A stretch of DNA of 30,396 nucleotides from a virus. The position numbers and the translations under genes are program-made. The stretch is taken from positions 1-30,396 of the IMG/VR virus record IMGVR_UViG_3300048672_000448; one strand, 5' to 3'. The stretch's first letter is position 1. Each line of letters opens with the position of its first letter. The notes below the pieces were generated by a model. The model ran no database searches. It worked only from the letters and a program-made list of their open reading frames with translations, and was not told where the DNA came from. This document shows, in pieces, positions 16,542 to 23,383 of this stretch.

Positions 16542-16924
16542 TTTTTTTCTTCCTCAACTGGTTTAGAATCGTCTTTTTTAGTATTCTTTTCAACATATTC
16601 CTCCGCTGTCATTCCTACAATGCTAATCCAAAGTGCATCAAACGCTTTTTTGTATTGCTCCGTTGAAATTTCATTAGTGTCTAAGAAAAGGTCAATTTCC
16701 TCAACAGGCTTTATTTTTAATGCACCTGCACCCCCCGATTGAATCAAGGCATTTTCGTAACTGAATTTTAAAAGATAAACAGTAAATTCTAATTCTTTCC
16801 CTGCGTTACCTGCTAAAAACAACAACTCTTGTGTTGTGCATTGAAAATATTTTGTAAGGTTACGTAACGCATACGTACCGACCAAACAATCACCTAAACC
16901 TGTTATTTGAAATTGACCTTTCAT
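16472..16924 (-). CDS. Tail assembly chaperone, unshifted form (G-like)
   Basis: A 150-residue mostly helical protein between the major tail protein and the tape measure, the standard place of the tail assembly chaperone. It begins MKGQFQITGLGDCLVGTYAL, has a YFQCTTQELLFLAGNAGKELEFTVYLL segment and an acidic, lysine-rich end (EKNTKKDDSKPVEEEKKIG). The A-run encoding KK near residue 127 is the probable frameshift site, so two products are expected: this 150-residue form and a 240-residue fusion. In lambda the two forms occur in a fixed ratio and recruit tail-tube protein to the tape measure. Family identification is by gene order and frameshift geometry rather than strong motifs. Confidence 0.8.
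   Translation of the reverse strand: MKGQFQITGLGDCLVGTYALRNLTKYFQCTTQELLFLAGNAGKELEFTVYLLKFSYENALIQSGGAGALKIKPVEEIDLFLDTNEISTEQYKKAFDALWISIVGMTAEEYVEKNTKKDDSKPVEEEKKIGLTTGETLTKSDLETVTSQLN
16541..16547 (-). other. Slippery heptamer for programmed -1 frameshift
   Basis: On the minus strand the codons GAA AAA AAA ATT place A AAA AAA in the correct phase, inside a run of nine A (16548-16540). Both tRNAs can re-pair after slipping back one base. The -1 frame then continues 112 codons, whereas the 0 frame stops at 16472. A specific downstream stimulatory structure was not resolved by eye. Confidence 0.75.
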
Positions 16925-16939
16925 AGATTATTTTTTATA

Positions 16940-17362
16940 TTATGATACTGCTCCTACTGTAATGTCACCTGCAAACTCTAACGATGCTGTGAATGTTAAG
17001 CCTGTTTCTGTGCCTGACGTCAAATCAAGTGCCGTTACATAAGCTGTGCCTTGATGCGTTGAATCTCCTGTTGTTGCATTTTTGATTAAACAAACAAGTG
17101 AAGTACCTGCCTTTGCAGCGGTCATAAAGTTATCAAAGTTTCTTTCGTCTGTGTCTGTTTGAAAGTCTACAAACCCCTCAATCGAAAGGCTAAAACTTTT
17201 CAAACCCATGATGAAATCCCTAAAACCTCCGTTATCCTTAGAAGTCAAATCAATAGTTTCACCCGAAAAAGATAATCCTATACTTGTTAATTCAGCTACT
17301 AACTTATTCGTAGATGATTCAATCAAATAAAGTTTGTGCGAACTTGCGTTAGTTTTTGCCAT
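16940..17362 (-). CDS. Major tail (tube) protein
   Basis: This 140-residue protein has the pattern of the phage major tail protein/TP901-1-like family: KTNASSHKLYLI at the start, TSIGLSFSGETIDLTSKDNGGF at about 26-47, SFSLSIEGFVDF in the middle and TGLTFTASLEFAGDITVG at the end. These are beta-strands of the tube fold that stack as hexameric rings to form the tail lumen. It lies between the tail-completion genes and the chaperone pair as expected, in a leftward operon with short gaps. A long tube with a tape measure and no sheath gene argues for a siphovirus. Confidence 0.88.
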   Translation of the reverse strand: MAKTNASSHKLYLIESSTNKLVAELTSIGLSFSGETIDLTSKDNGGFRDFIMGLKSFSLSIEGFVDFQTDTDERNFDNFMTAAKAGTSLVCLIKNATTGDSTHQGTAYVTALDLTSGTETGLTFTASLEFAGDITVGAVS

Positions 17363-17384
17363 TGTTTTGTATTGTTGTGTGGAC

Positions 17385-17804
17385 TTAAATTTGTTGTATT
17401 AAATGTTCTATTGTGATAACCCTCCTATAAATAGTTTGTGCATCACTTACATAAGGGTCGAAATCCATATCCATAATTTTTTGAGTTGCAAATATATTGA
17501 AACCCGAAACCGTTATCCCTGCCTTGTGTGGTTGTGGTATTGCTGCTGTTAAAATTACATCAACAATTAAATCTAAACTTTTTCTACCTCCGAAACCATC
17601 ATTAAAAGCTGTTATAATATCAATGTTTATCGTTACTCTATTATTGAAAGTTGATTTATTGCTTTCGTCTTGGCTAGTTTGGCTCGCTAAAATAACATAA
17701 GGCTTACTAGCTGAATCAGGTGCTTTTGAATCATATACATTATATCCTAATCCGCTAATAAGCGTAAAATATGCTTTACGAATAGGGTATGATGTATCTT
17801 TCAT
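17385..17804 (-). CDS. Tail completion/terminator protein (DUF3168-like)
   Basis: The 139-residue protein starts MKDTSYPIRKAYFTLISGLG and continues VYDSKAPDSASKPYVILASQTSQDESNKSTFNN, then VTINIDIITAFNDGFGGRKSLDLIVDVI. This strand-helix order is typical of gp17/DUF3168-type tail completion proteins that cap the tail tube and bind the head connector. It is positioned immediately before the major tail protein. Its ATG overlaps the stop of the upstream HK97 gp10-like gene by four bases. Confidence 0.75.
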   Translation of the reverse strand: MKDTSYPIRKAYFTLISGLGYNVYDSKAPDSASKPYVILASQTSQDESNKSTFNNRVTINIDIITAFNDGFGGRKSLDLIVDVILTAAIPQPHKAGITVSGFNIFATQKIMDMDFDPYVSDAQTIYRRVITIEHLIQQI

Positions 17805-18235
17805 AATCTTTTAATTGATTTTAACCCACTATATTTTTCTACTATTTTTTGTGTATTATCTGTAAGTTCTTTTTTCCCTTCTAAAAACGAAGGTATTAAA
17901 AATGGTCTTGGTCTTAATGTTCCTTTGCCGTTTACATAAAATGTCATTGCAAAATCTTCATAACCACTTGGAATTTGTACATTAGTTCCTGTTCCAAATT
18001 CAATGAATGGAGCATAAAACTCTGTCGCTCCAACCTCTCCAATTGATTTTTGATAATTCATTTTATGATAAATCGATTGCTTTAATTTGCCTAAATCAAC
18101 TGGCACAACTTGTTTAGCTTTTAACTCAATTTTTGTAACAGACTTAAAAACCTCTAACGTTAAATCACTTCTTAGTGCTTTGCTATAAATTTTAAAGTTT
18201 TTTAAAACTCCTGATATGCCTTTTATTTTTGACAT
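17801..18235 (-). CDS. HK97 gp10-like neck/tail completion protein
   Basis: This 144-residue basic protein carries the HK97 gp10-like pattern: an N-terminal helix (GISGVLKNFKIYSKALRSDLTLEV), then KAKQVVPVDLGKLKQSIYHKM, FYAPFIEFGTGTNV and TLRPRPFLIPSF. The motifs PVDLGKLKQSI, EFGTG and RPRPFL are particularly diagnostic. Members of the family act at the head-tail joint or in tail completion. Its ATG shares a base with the stop of the upstream head-closure gene (18235), and its stop overlaps the start of the terminator gene, so all three are probably co-translated. Confidence 0.85.
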   Translation of the reverse strand: MSKIKGISGVLKNFKIYSKALRSDLTLEVFKSVTKIELKAKQVVPVDLGKLKQSIYHKMNYQKSIGEVGATEFYAPFIEFGTGTNVQIPSGYEDFAMTFYVNGKGTLRPRPFLIPSFLEGKKELTDNTQKIVEKYSGLKSIKRL

Positions 18236-18576
18236 TATTTTCTAACTAAAACAAGTTTCAAAACTAAATTTCTTCTCAAAACATTTTCGATGCCTTTTAT
18301 TTGAAACCATTCATCTCCGTATTTAACCAAATATGATTCTGTTGGTATTCTGTCAGTCTCATATCGCATTAATACTTCCCACGTTTCAATAAACTCTGTC
18401 TTACCACCTTCGTAATTTCTAACGCTCCCTTTTGGCTTAATGCTTGTTAACATACTAAACGCTAATGTTTTAGTGCTTGTCGGAAACCCGCCCGCATCGT
18501 CTTGCGTTGCGGTAGTTGTGTAAAACTCAACAGTATCTCGCAACATTCCAGGATTAATTATTAAAACATCATCCAT
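18235..18576 (-). CDS. Head closure / head-tail joining protein
   Basis: A 113-residue all-beta protein of the phage head-tail joining family (PF05521, SPP1 gp16-like). Visible features are NPGMLRDTVEFYTTTATQDDAGG at 8-30, ETWEVLMRYETDRIPTESYLVKYGDEWFQIKGIENV at about 64-99 and the closing NLVLKLVLVRK. These proteins form the ring that closes the connector after packaging. The gene overlaps its upstream neighbour by 16 nt and its downstream neighbour by one base. Confidence 0.85.
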   Translation of the reverse strand: MDDVLIINPGMLRDTVEFYTTTATQDDAGGFPTSTKTLAFSMLTSIKPKGSVRNYEGGKTEFIETWEVLMRYETDRIPTESYLVKYGDEWFQIKGIENVLRRNLVLKLVLVRK

Positions 18577-19097
18577 GTTGGTCTATAATTTAAAGCAATT
18601 GTCCGCCAATTGTTAGGCAAAATACTGCTACTTGATAAAGAGATTCCGTACCTTTGCACAAAGTTATCAACCACGTGCTTAACAATAGCTAATTTTAAAT
18701 CTTCTGGTGTTGACGATCCATACCCTGCTGTATAAGTTACAACTAAACCATTTACAAACGTTCCGTAAATAGTTTTTTTCTTTGAACCTTTAACGATGTA
18801 ATCAGCATCTAAAACTAATGTGTCTTCACCCGAAACAACGCTATTAATCGAATTAATAATTGGATAAGGCAATACTACTGATTCATTGACATAATCCCAC
18901 TCGGCACGAACAGTTTTAGTTACAATAGCTATTGAAGCTAATTTTTCAATTTCAACCCTTGCTGCTTTTATCAAAGAAGTCAATAAAGTGTCGTGAGTAG
19001 ATGTACTAATTGCAGCATATAACTTTACATAAGCTAAGTCTACAACTTCACTACCTATACTTGAAAAAGTAACATCAATTAGATTCGTTGTTGCCAT
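18561..19097 (-). CDS. Head-tail connector (gp6-like adaptor)
   Basis: The 178-residue protein matches gp6/gp15-type connectors (PF05135 group). A helical N-terminal part (LAYVKLYAAISTSTHDTLLTSLIKAARVEIEKLA, about 21-54) is followed by a beta region (TVRAEWDYVNESVVLPYPIINSINSV) and a GLVVTYTAGYGSSTPEDLKLAIVKHVVDNF segment (about 118-147), a common adaptor signature. It would form the ring directly under the portal. It follows the small ORF at 19075-19254 and overlaps it by 23 nt. Confidence 0.85.
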   Translation of the reverse strand: MATTNLIDVTFSSIGSEVVDLAYVKLYAAISTSTHDTLLTSLIKAARVEIEKLASIAIVTKTVRAEWDYVNESVVLPYPIINSINSVVSGEDTLVLDADYIVKGSKKKTIYGTFVNGLVVTYTAGYGSSTPEDLKLAIVKHVVDNFVQRYGISLSSSSILPNNWRTIALNYRPTWMMF

Positions 19098-19254
19098 TAT
19101 CTTTTTTTAATTTCAATTCTTTTGTTTTTACAATTTCAACATTTCCACGTTTAGCATGAAAATTTGCTCTTGCTTCGTCCATACTTGCCGTTTCTCCTGC
19201 CTTTACCTCAACTATTCCATGCAAGTCTTTTAATGCCTTTATTACTGTTTCCAT
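19075..19254 (-). CDS. Small 59-aa phage protein bridging two genes
   Basis: An ATG at 19254 opens a frame of 59 residues reading METVIKALKDLHGIVEVKAG, then ETASMDEARANFHAKRGNVEIV and a lysine-rich, asparagine-rich tail. It fills the otherwise empty gap between the second glycosyltransferase (13-nt overlap) and the connector (23-nt overlap). The pattern of VKAL followed by a short strand, then ...A...RGxVE, resembles small proteins often encoded just after major capsid genes in siphophages. The function of those is generally unknown. Filling a gap with overlaps on both sides supports a real gene. Confidence 0.65.
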   Translation of the reverse strand: METVIKALKDLHGIVEVKAGETASMDEARANFHAKRGNVEIVKTKELKLKKDNGNNESN

Positions 19255-20204
19255 TGCTTTATGTTATGAATATTTAGTAAGAACTTATTTAAGTTTGAAA
19301 GGTAAACTTTTGGGTCTAATTCTTTAGCTCTTTGCTTTGATTGTTCGGACCGCTTTTTATAAACGTCTTTATCAGTCATTAATAACTCAATTTCTTTTAC
19401 CCACAAATCAATTTTATTAATGTCGATTCCTTCTTGGTTGAGTGCTTCTGATAATCCTTTTGCTGTGCTGTTAATTACAGGTATTCCGCAACTTATCGAT
19501 TCGATTGCTACTTGTCCGTAGCTTTCGTATTGACTAGGCATTAGTACTATCTTGCTTTTCTCATATACTTTCTTAATATCGCTTTGCGGTTCAATATACT
19601 TGATATTCTTAATCGAATTGTCTTGTATTTGCTCATAATATCCACCTTGAACGCCTAAGAATTTATACTGTGGCAACCTTTTAGCTAATTCTATTAACAT
19701 TTGACCGCCTTTGTTTTCATTTAGGTTTATCAGTGTAATATAGTCTCCACTATTTTTTACATTCTGATAATCTCTATAATCAACTGGAGGAATACAAACG
19801 CAATTTGGTTGCTCATATTTTAAAATCCTTTTTACGTATTCAGAATTATAAACTATGTAATTTGCATTAACTCTACACCTTAAAATATGGTCTCCGTATG
19901 AGTTATGTACTAAATGAACTAACTTTTTATTAAACTGTCTCGCTCGATTAAAACAATGATAAGTATTGCCTAAATGAGTGATAACTAAATCCGACCACGT
20001 CCATTCTTTTCTATCATCTTCGCCTTGTTTCCAACTTAACACCTCAACACCATCTAAGTAGTTTTTCTTTTTTGTTGCTGTCAATGATAAAACCTTTACT
20101 TGGTGTCCTTCGCTTACTAAGTACCTTGCAATCTTATGAGCCATTGTTTCCGCTCCTGCTAATACTTCATTTGGATAAGCGTGTAAATGAAAAAGAATAT
20201 TCAT
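19242..20204 (-). CDS. Glycosyltransferase, GT4 family (GT-B fold)
   Basis: A 320-residue GT-B enzyme. The N-terminal domain begins MNILFHLHAYPNEVLAGAET with the glycine-rich acceptor-side loop and has LVHNSYG near 98-104. The C-terminal domain opens with ITLINLNENKGGQ (K165 is a candidate phosphate contact) and holds the family's EX7E motif, ESYGQVAIE (E227, E235), followed by CGIPVINS. GT4 enzymes transfer sugars from nucleotide donors with retention of configuration. It overlaps the upstream GT25-like gene as ATGA (20201-20204), so the two are probably translated together. Placement directly after the capsid gene suggests virion-protein glycosylation, or modification of a host surface glycan. 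Donor and acceptor cannot be inferred. Confidence 0.85.
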   Translation of the reverse strand: MNILFHLHAYPNEVLAGAETMAHKIARYLVSEGHQVKVLSLTATKKKNYLDGVEVLSWKQGEDDRKEWTWSDLVITHLGNTYHCFNRARQFNKKLVHLVHNSYGDHILRCRVNANYIVYNSEYVKRILKYEQPNCVCIPPVDYRDYQNVKNSGDYITLINLNENKGGQMLIELAKRLPQYKFLGVQGGYYEQIQDNSIKNIKYIEPQSDIKKVYEKSKIVLMPSQYESYGQVAIESISCGIPVINSTAKGLSEALNQEGIDINKIDLWVKEIELLMTDKDVYKKRSEQSKQRAKELDPKVYLSNLNKFLLNIHNIKQWKQ

Positions 20205-20842
20205 ATAAATCTGTTTTGGGCTACTTTAAACGCTTCATCATAATCTGCATACCCATTTATAATATTAGAGTAACTCGCTCTTTGTACCGCAACCATCGGG
20301 TAAATAATATAGCACTTTTTTAATGGTTGTGCTGTTACTCTCAAAAAGTCATCGAATACTAATTCTTTATCCCAATACTCCAAGCACCAATTACGAAACT
20401 TTTTTGTCATTATGATTGCATGAGTACTCCATCCGTTCTCTAACCTATATAAATTACCTCCTACTCTACCAAAATGCGTTGATTGTAGGTTTGAACCCAA
20501 ATAAAACGCATCAAAATCGTTTGGCAATTCATTAATTGCATCTTTTATGTGACTTAAATCACCTATAAATTTGCAATCATCTTCAACTAAAAATAAATTT
20601 TCAATATCTTGATTTTCTTCTAAAATTCTTAAAATAGATTGATTGTAACCAATTCTACCATCTTCATTTTTTATTGCAGAAAACCGCTCAAATTCAATTC
20701 CTACACTGTTTAACTCTTTTGTAACTTGTTCTAACCTGTCAGTCCTTTCATCTAAATTAAGAACTATTGTTTTTTGTATAAAACGTGGAGGAATAACCCC
20801 CACGTTTCTACTATTTTCGCTTATGATGCTAACGCTGTCCAT
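20201..20842 (-). CDS. Glycosyltransferase, GT25-like (LPS-type)
   Basis: The 213-residue protein resembles GT25 enzymes. It has TIVLNLDERTDRLEQV at 25-40 (the family's VINLxxRxDR start), a FSAIKNEDGRIGYNQSILRIL segment at about 54-73 and FLVEDDC at 84-90, with EDD (87-89) as the probable metal/nucleotide-binding acidic motif. GWSTHAIIMTKKF lies at about 137-149 and FDDFL at 163-167. GT25 members modify LPS or glycosylate hydroxylysine. The start overlaps the capsid gene's end by 22 nt, so expression should follow capsid translation. No transmembrane segment is visible. Whether the acceptor is the capsid, the GT4 product or host LPS is open. Confidence 0.8.
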   Translation of the reverse strand: MDSVSIISENSRNVGVIPPRFIQKTIVLNLDERTDRLEQVTKELNSVGIEFERFSAIKNEDGRIGYNQSILRILEENQDIENLFLVEDDCKFIGDLSHIKDAINELPNDFDAFYLGSNLQSTHFGRVGGNLYRLENGWSTHAIIMTKKFRNWCLEYWDKELVFDDFLRVTAQPLKKCYIIYPMVAVQRASYSNIINGYADYDEAFKVAQNRFI

Positions 20843-22071
20843 GTACCTGTGATGAATGCTGCTGGTATATAAGTTGCTAAACCAACTCTTTCTTCCACAC
20901 GAATCGTTACCAAGTTCTTTTGGAAGTTGTCGCTATCTTCACGTGAAATATCCACTTGAATAGCATTACGTACCAAGAACTCCGATTGCGAGAAGTCACC
21001 AACCAAGAAAGCATTTGTAGCCATTGCTGTCGATGAGTACAAAGGAACACCAAACAAACGTATAGAGTTATCTGCTCCTATTGTTAAGCCCATGTATGGC
21101 GAAGTGTATTCTTTGGTTGTTGTTTTGATTTGTGCCAACTCATAATAAGCATAAGGATTAACTAAAATTCCGTTTGGAGAATAATTAGAACTTGCTAATT
21201 GTGAGATTGCATTAATCAAGTAACTGAAACGGTCAGCCGACGAAGTATTTGCTGCACCTGTTGGAGCATATGCAGTTGCTTGTGTGATAATACCGTTCAA
21301 GGTATTAGAAGTCCCTGCACCGTTCAAAATTTGGTCATCCTCTTTGTCAAGTAATTGCTCAACCATACGACCAGAAGTAAATGCCAACAAACGAGGAATA
21401 TCTTGTAAGATTTGCTCTGAATGTCTTTGGAAGTGTGCAATTACAATCGGTGTTGCTGTTACGTATGCAACGTCTGCATCCGTTTGAGACTTAGCTGAGC
21501 CTTCTGTTTGAATACCTACTGAACCTTCTCCATTTGTATAGCGTGGAAACGAGTAAATGGCATCTGTTAACGGAACTGATGGAATTAATGAGCGTACGTG
21601 TGTTTTTCTGTTTGGAGAAAAAGCAAAATTGTTTGAGAACGATGTTGGTAAAGTTCCTGTAACATTGCTTGACGTTACATTGCCAACTGCCTTAGAGAAA
21701 AGTAGTTCTTGACCTGCTTCAATGTCAAAAGAAATACCTCTGCTTTTGCGATTTTTGATTTTCTCAATGTCCTCTTTTGCTTGTTCAGCTTGTTCTGCAA
21801 GGTCTTGATGGAAAGATTTAGTTTTTGCATCAAACGCTTGGTTAGTACGTTTAGCTGCCAATTCGATTGCATCTTGTTGCTTGCCTAACGCTTCTAATTG
21901 TGCTTTTACTTCACCGTGCTTTACCAAAAGGTTGTTAAGTTCTGTTTTAACAGTTTCCTCAACTCCTTTTACGCTTAACTTTGCCTGCTCATCATATTTA
22001 TTGATGCGTGAATCAATCGAAGTTTCGATAGACTTAACAACTGCATCTAATTGTGCTTGTTCAAGTGCCAT
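20821..22071 (-). CDS. Major capsid protein, HK97 fold
   Basis: A 416-residue HK97-type capsid protein (PF05065). Residues 1-110 form a charged helical delta (scaffold) domain, ending near KNRKSRGISFDIEAG, a plausible protease cleavage area. The shell domain follows with NVTGTLPTSFSN, PRYTNGEGSVGIQTEGSAKSQTDADVAYVTATPIVIAHFQRHSEQIL (E-loop and spine-helix start), LLDKEDDQILNGAGT and the closing QKNLVTIRVEERVGLATYIPAAFITGTW. It lies immediately after the prohead protease, the canonical order. Its last 22 nt overlap the GT25-like gene. Confidence 0.93.
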   Translation of the reverse strand: MALEQAQLDAVVKSIETSIDSRINKYDEQAKLSVKGVEETVKTELNNLLVKHGEVKAQLEALGKQQDAIELAAKRTNQAFDAKTKSFHQDLAEQAEQAKEDIEKIKNRKSRGISFDIEAGQELLFSKAVGNVTSSNVTGTLPTSFSNNFAFSPNRKTHVRSLIPSVPLTDAIYSFPRYTNGEGSVGIQTEGSAKSQTDADVAYVTATPIVIAHFQRHSEQILQDIPRLLAFTSGRMVEQLLDKEDDQILNGAGTSNTLNGIITQATAYAPTGAANTSSADRFSYLINAISQLASSNYSPNGILVNPYAYYELAQIKTTTKEYTSPYMGLTIGADNSIRLFGVPLYSSTAMATNAFLVGDFSQSEFLVRNAIQVDISREDSDNFQKNLVTIRVEERVGLATYIPAAFITGTWTALAS

Positions 22072-22094
22072 TTTATTGTGTGTTTTTTGTGGAT

Positions 22095-22841
22095 TTATAT
22101 TTGTGATAATCTGCTCAAAAAATAATCAAAATTTACTTCCTCTTTCGGTTGAGGTGCTTCTTTTGCGACCTCAATGAGTTCTTTTTTTACAAAGTTTTCT
22201 TCAATTATATTTTCAAGTAATTTGATTTCAATATCAAGTAAAGGGAAAAACTCATCTGTAAAATTACCGTTCTTATATGCCTTAGTTAATCTTTTTAACT
22301 GATTAAAGACTTTTGAAAGGTCATTGTCGTACACTTGTGAGAATAGGTTTTTTACTTCTAATGTTGGTGTATCTGGATTTGCTCCCCAAAGAACAGTTGA
22401 ACCTTCATATAATTTAGCTTCGTAAATTACGTTATAAGCGTTTCCATTAGTCGGGTCTGTTTTTGCTTCCCATTTGCCTTTTGGCACTCCGAACATTACG
22501 CTGTGCTGATTCCAAATACCATCTTGATACCCTTTTAAAATATCGTTAGCATGAGCGGAATCTCGTATTGTAGAGGTCATTTTCAATCCATATCCATCTT
22601 CTTCAAAGAACGGCTTACTTAATACGTATTCGGGTTGCGTGCGATGATTAGAAAGGTGAAAAAGTTCGTTTGTTCCGTTACTTCCTCTTTCTGAAATGCT
22701 TTTTTTGTAGCACCCTTGCATCATCATATCACCGTCTAAGTCAATATTTCCAAACTTAGATACGTAAGCTACAATCGTTCTTTTAGACATATCTACGTCC
22801 AAAAGTTCAGTTGCAATATTTTTATATTGTGTGGATTTCAT
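22095..22841 (-). CDS. Prohead protease, HK97 family (U35)
   Basis: The 248-residue protein carries the HK97 prohead protease domain (PF04586) in about residues 20-165. Landmarks are VAYVSKFGNIDLDGDMMMQGCY at 24-45, FHLSNHRTQ at 61-69 with H66 as catalytic histidine, and GIWNQHSVMFGV at 108-119 with S114 as nucleophile. KLYEGSTVLWGANPDTPTL (143-161) probably contributes the third residue. The C-terminal 80 residues are charged and helical, possibly a scaffold-like extension. It would trim the capsid delta domain during maturation. On its 5' side it diverges from the rightward cassette at 22951. Confidence 0.9.
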   Translation of the reverse strand: MKSTQYKNIATELLDVDMSKRTIVAYVSKFGNIDLDGDMMMQGCYKKSISERGSNGTNELFHLSNHRTQPEYVLSKPFFEEDGYGLKMTSTIRDSAHANDILKGYQDGIWNQHSVMFGVPKGKWEAKTDPTNGNAYNVIYEAKLYEGSTVLWGANPDTPTLEVKNLFSQVYDNDLSKVFNQLKRLTKAYKNGNFTDEFFPLLDIEIKLLENIIEENFVKKELIEVAKEAPQPKEEVNFDYFLSRLSQI

Positions 22842-22868
22842 TGCGGATTAAAGCATAAGATACTTTTT

Positions 22869-22910
22869 TACTTAAATTTAACTTAGTTTAAGTACTTTTC
22901 ATTATATTTG
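22869..22910 (+). promoter_or_regulatory. Rightward promoter with overlapping inverted repeat (operator candidate)
   Basis: TATATTTG at 22903-22910 is a full match to the Bacteroidota -7 consensus TAnnTTTG, 40 nt upstream of the first rightward gene. Just ahead of it lie perfect 8-bp inverted arms TACTTAAA (22869-22876) and TTTAAGTA (22887-22894) with a 10-bp centre. The dyad covers the place where the -33 element should be, and no clear TTTG is seen there. A regulator bound to the dyad could block or activate the promoter; the HTH protein encoded just downstream is the obvious candidate. Confidence 0.5.
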
Positions 22911-22950
22911 CACAATGAGCCGTATATTTTTACACTAAAACGTCTATTAT

Positions 22951-23130
22951 ATGCAAGTAGTCAATACAAAGGATGTAATGAAAATTTTTGGCTGTGGTTC
23001 TACAACAGCAAAGAAGAAAATAAAATTGGTACGTGAAAGTTTAGGCAAGGCAACTTGTAACGGTAGAGGAAAAAGGGGAGCAGACCCGATAACGGACGAG
23101 CAATTAATTGAATACTTTAAATTGAAGTAA
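22951..23130 (+). CDS. Small HTH DNA-binding protein in rightward cassette
   Basis: A 59-residue rightward ORF beginning MQVVNTKDVMKIFGCGSTTA, followed by KKKIKLVRESLGK and a basic loop (CNGRGKRGAD), ending ITDEQLIEYFKLK. The NTKDVMKIFGCG / STTAKKKIKLVRE pair reads as the helix-turn-helix of small excisionase- or MerR-like DNA-binding proteins common in Bacteroidota mobile elements. It is oriented against every neighbouring structural gene. A TAnnTTTG promoter and an 8-bp inverted repeat lie immediately upstream, suggesting autoregulation. The next rightward gene starts one base after its stop. The start is the first ATG in frame after the promoter. Confidence 0.7.
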   Translation: MQVVNTKDVMKIFGCGSTTAKKKIKLVRESLGKATCNGRGKRGADPITDEQLIEYFKLK

Positions 23131-23131
23131 A

Positions 23132-23383
23132 ATGATTTCAACAAATGTTATAGAAAAATTATCCTTAGTAAAGGAGACCGTTTATAATTGTGAACCGATT
23201 TATAAATTAAATGAAAATGTATTTATTGGAATGTTTGACAAAAGAAAGCGTTTAACTACTCTTTTTTTGTCAATTGGTTGTACAAGAAAAGACGTTATCA
23301 TAAGTTACGACTTTTTAGAAAGTGCTTCAAAAGAAGAAATACTTGAAGTAATTCAAATACAAATTGAAAAATTAGCCAAATAA
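23132..23383 (+). CDS. Rightward cassette protein, unknown function
   Basis: An 83-residue protein starting MISTNVIEKLSLVKETVYNC, with a beta-like middle (FIGMFDKRKRLTTLFLSIGC) and an acidic C-terminal helix (ESASKEEILEVIQIQIEKLAK). It has no signal peptide, membrane segment or recognised motif. It begins one base after the HTH gene and is presumably co-transcribed with it. Its last 12 nt overlap, tail to tail, the end of the leftward head morphogenesis gene. It could be a cofactor of the HTH protein or an effector expressed in the lysogen. Confidence 0.6.
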   Translation: MISTNVIEKLSLVKETVYNCEPIYKLNENVFIGMFDKRKRLTTLFLSIGCTRKDVIISYDFLESASKEEILEVIQIQIEKLAK

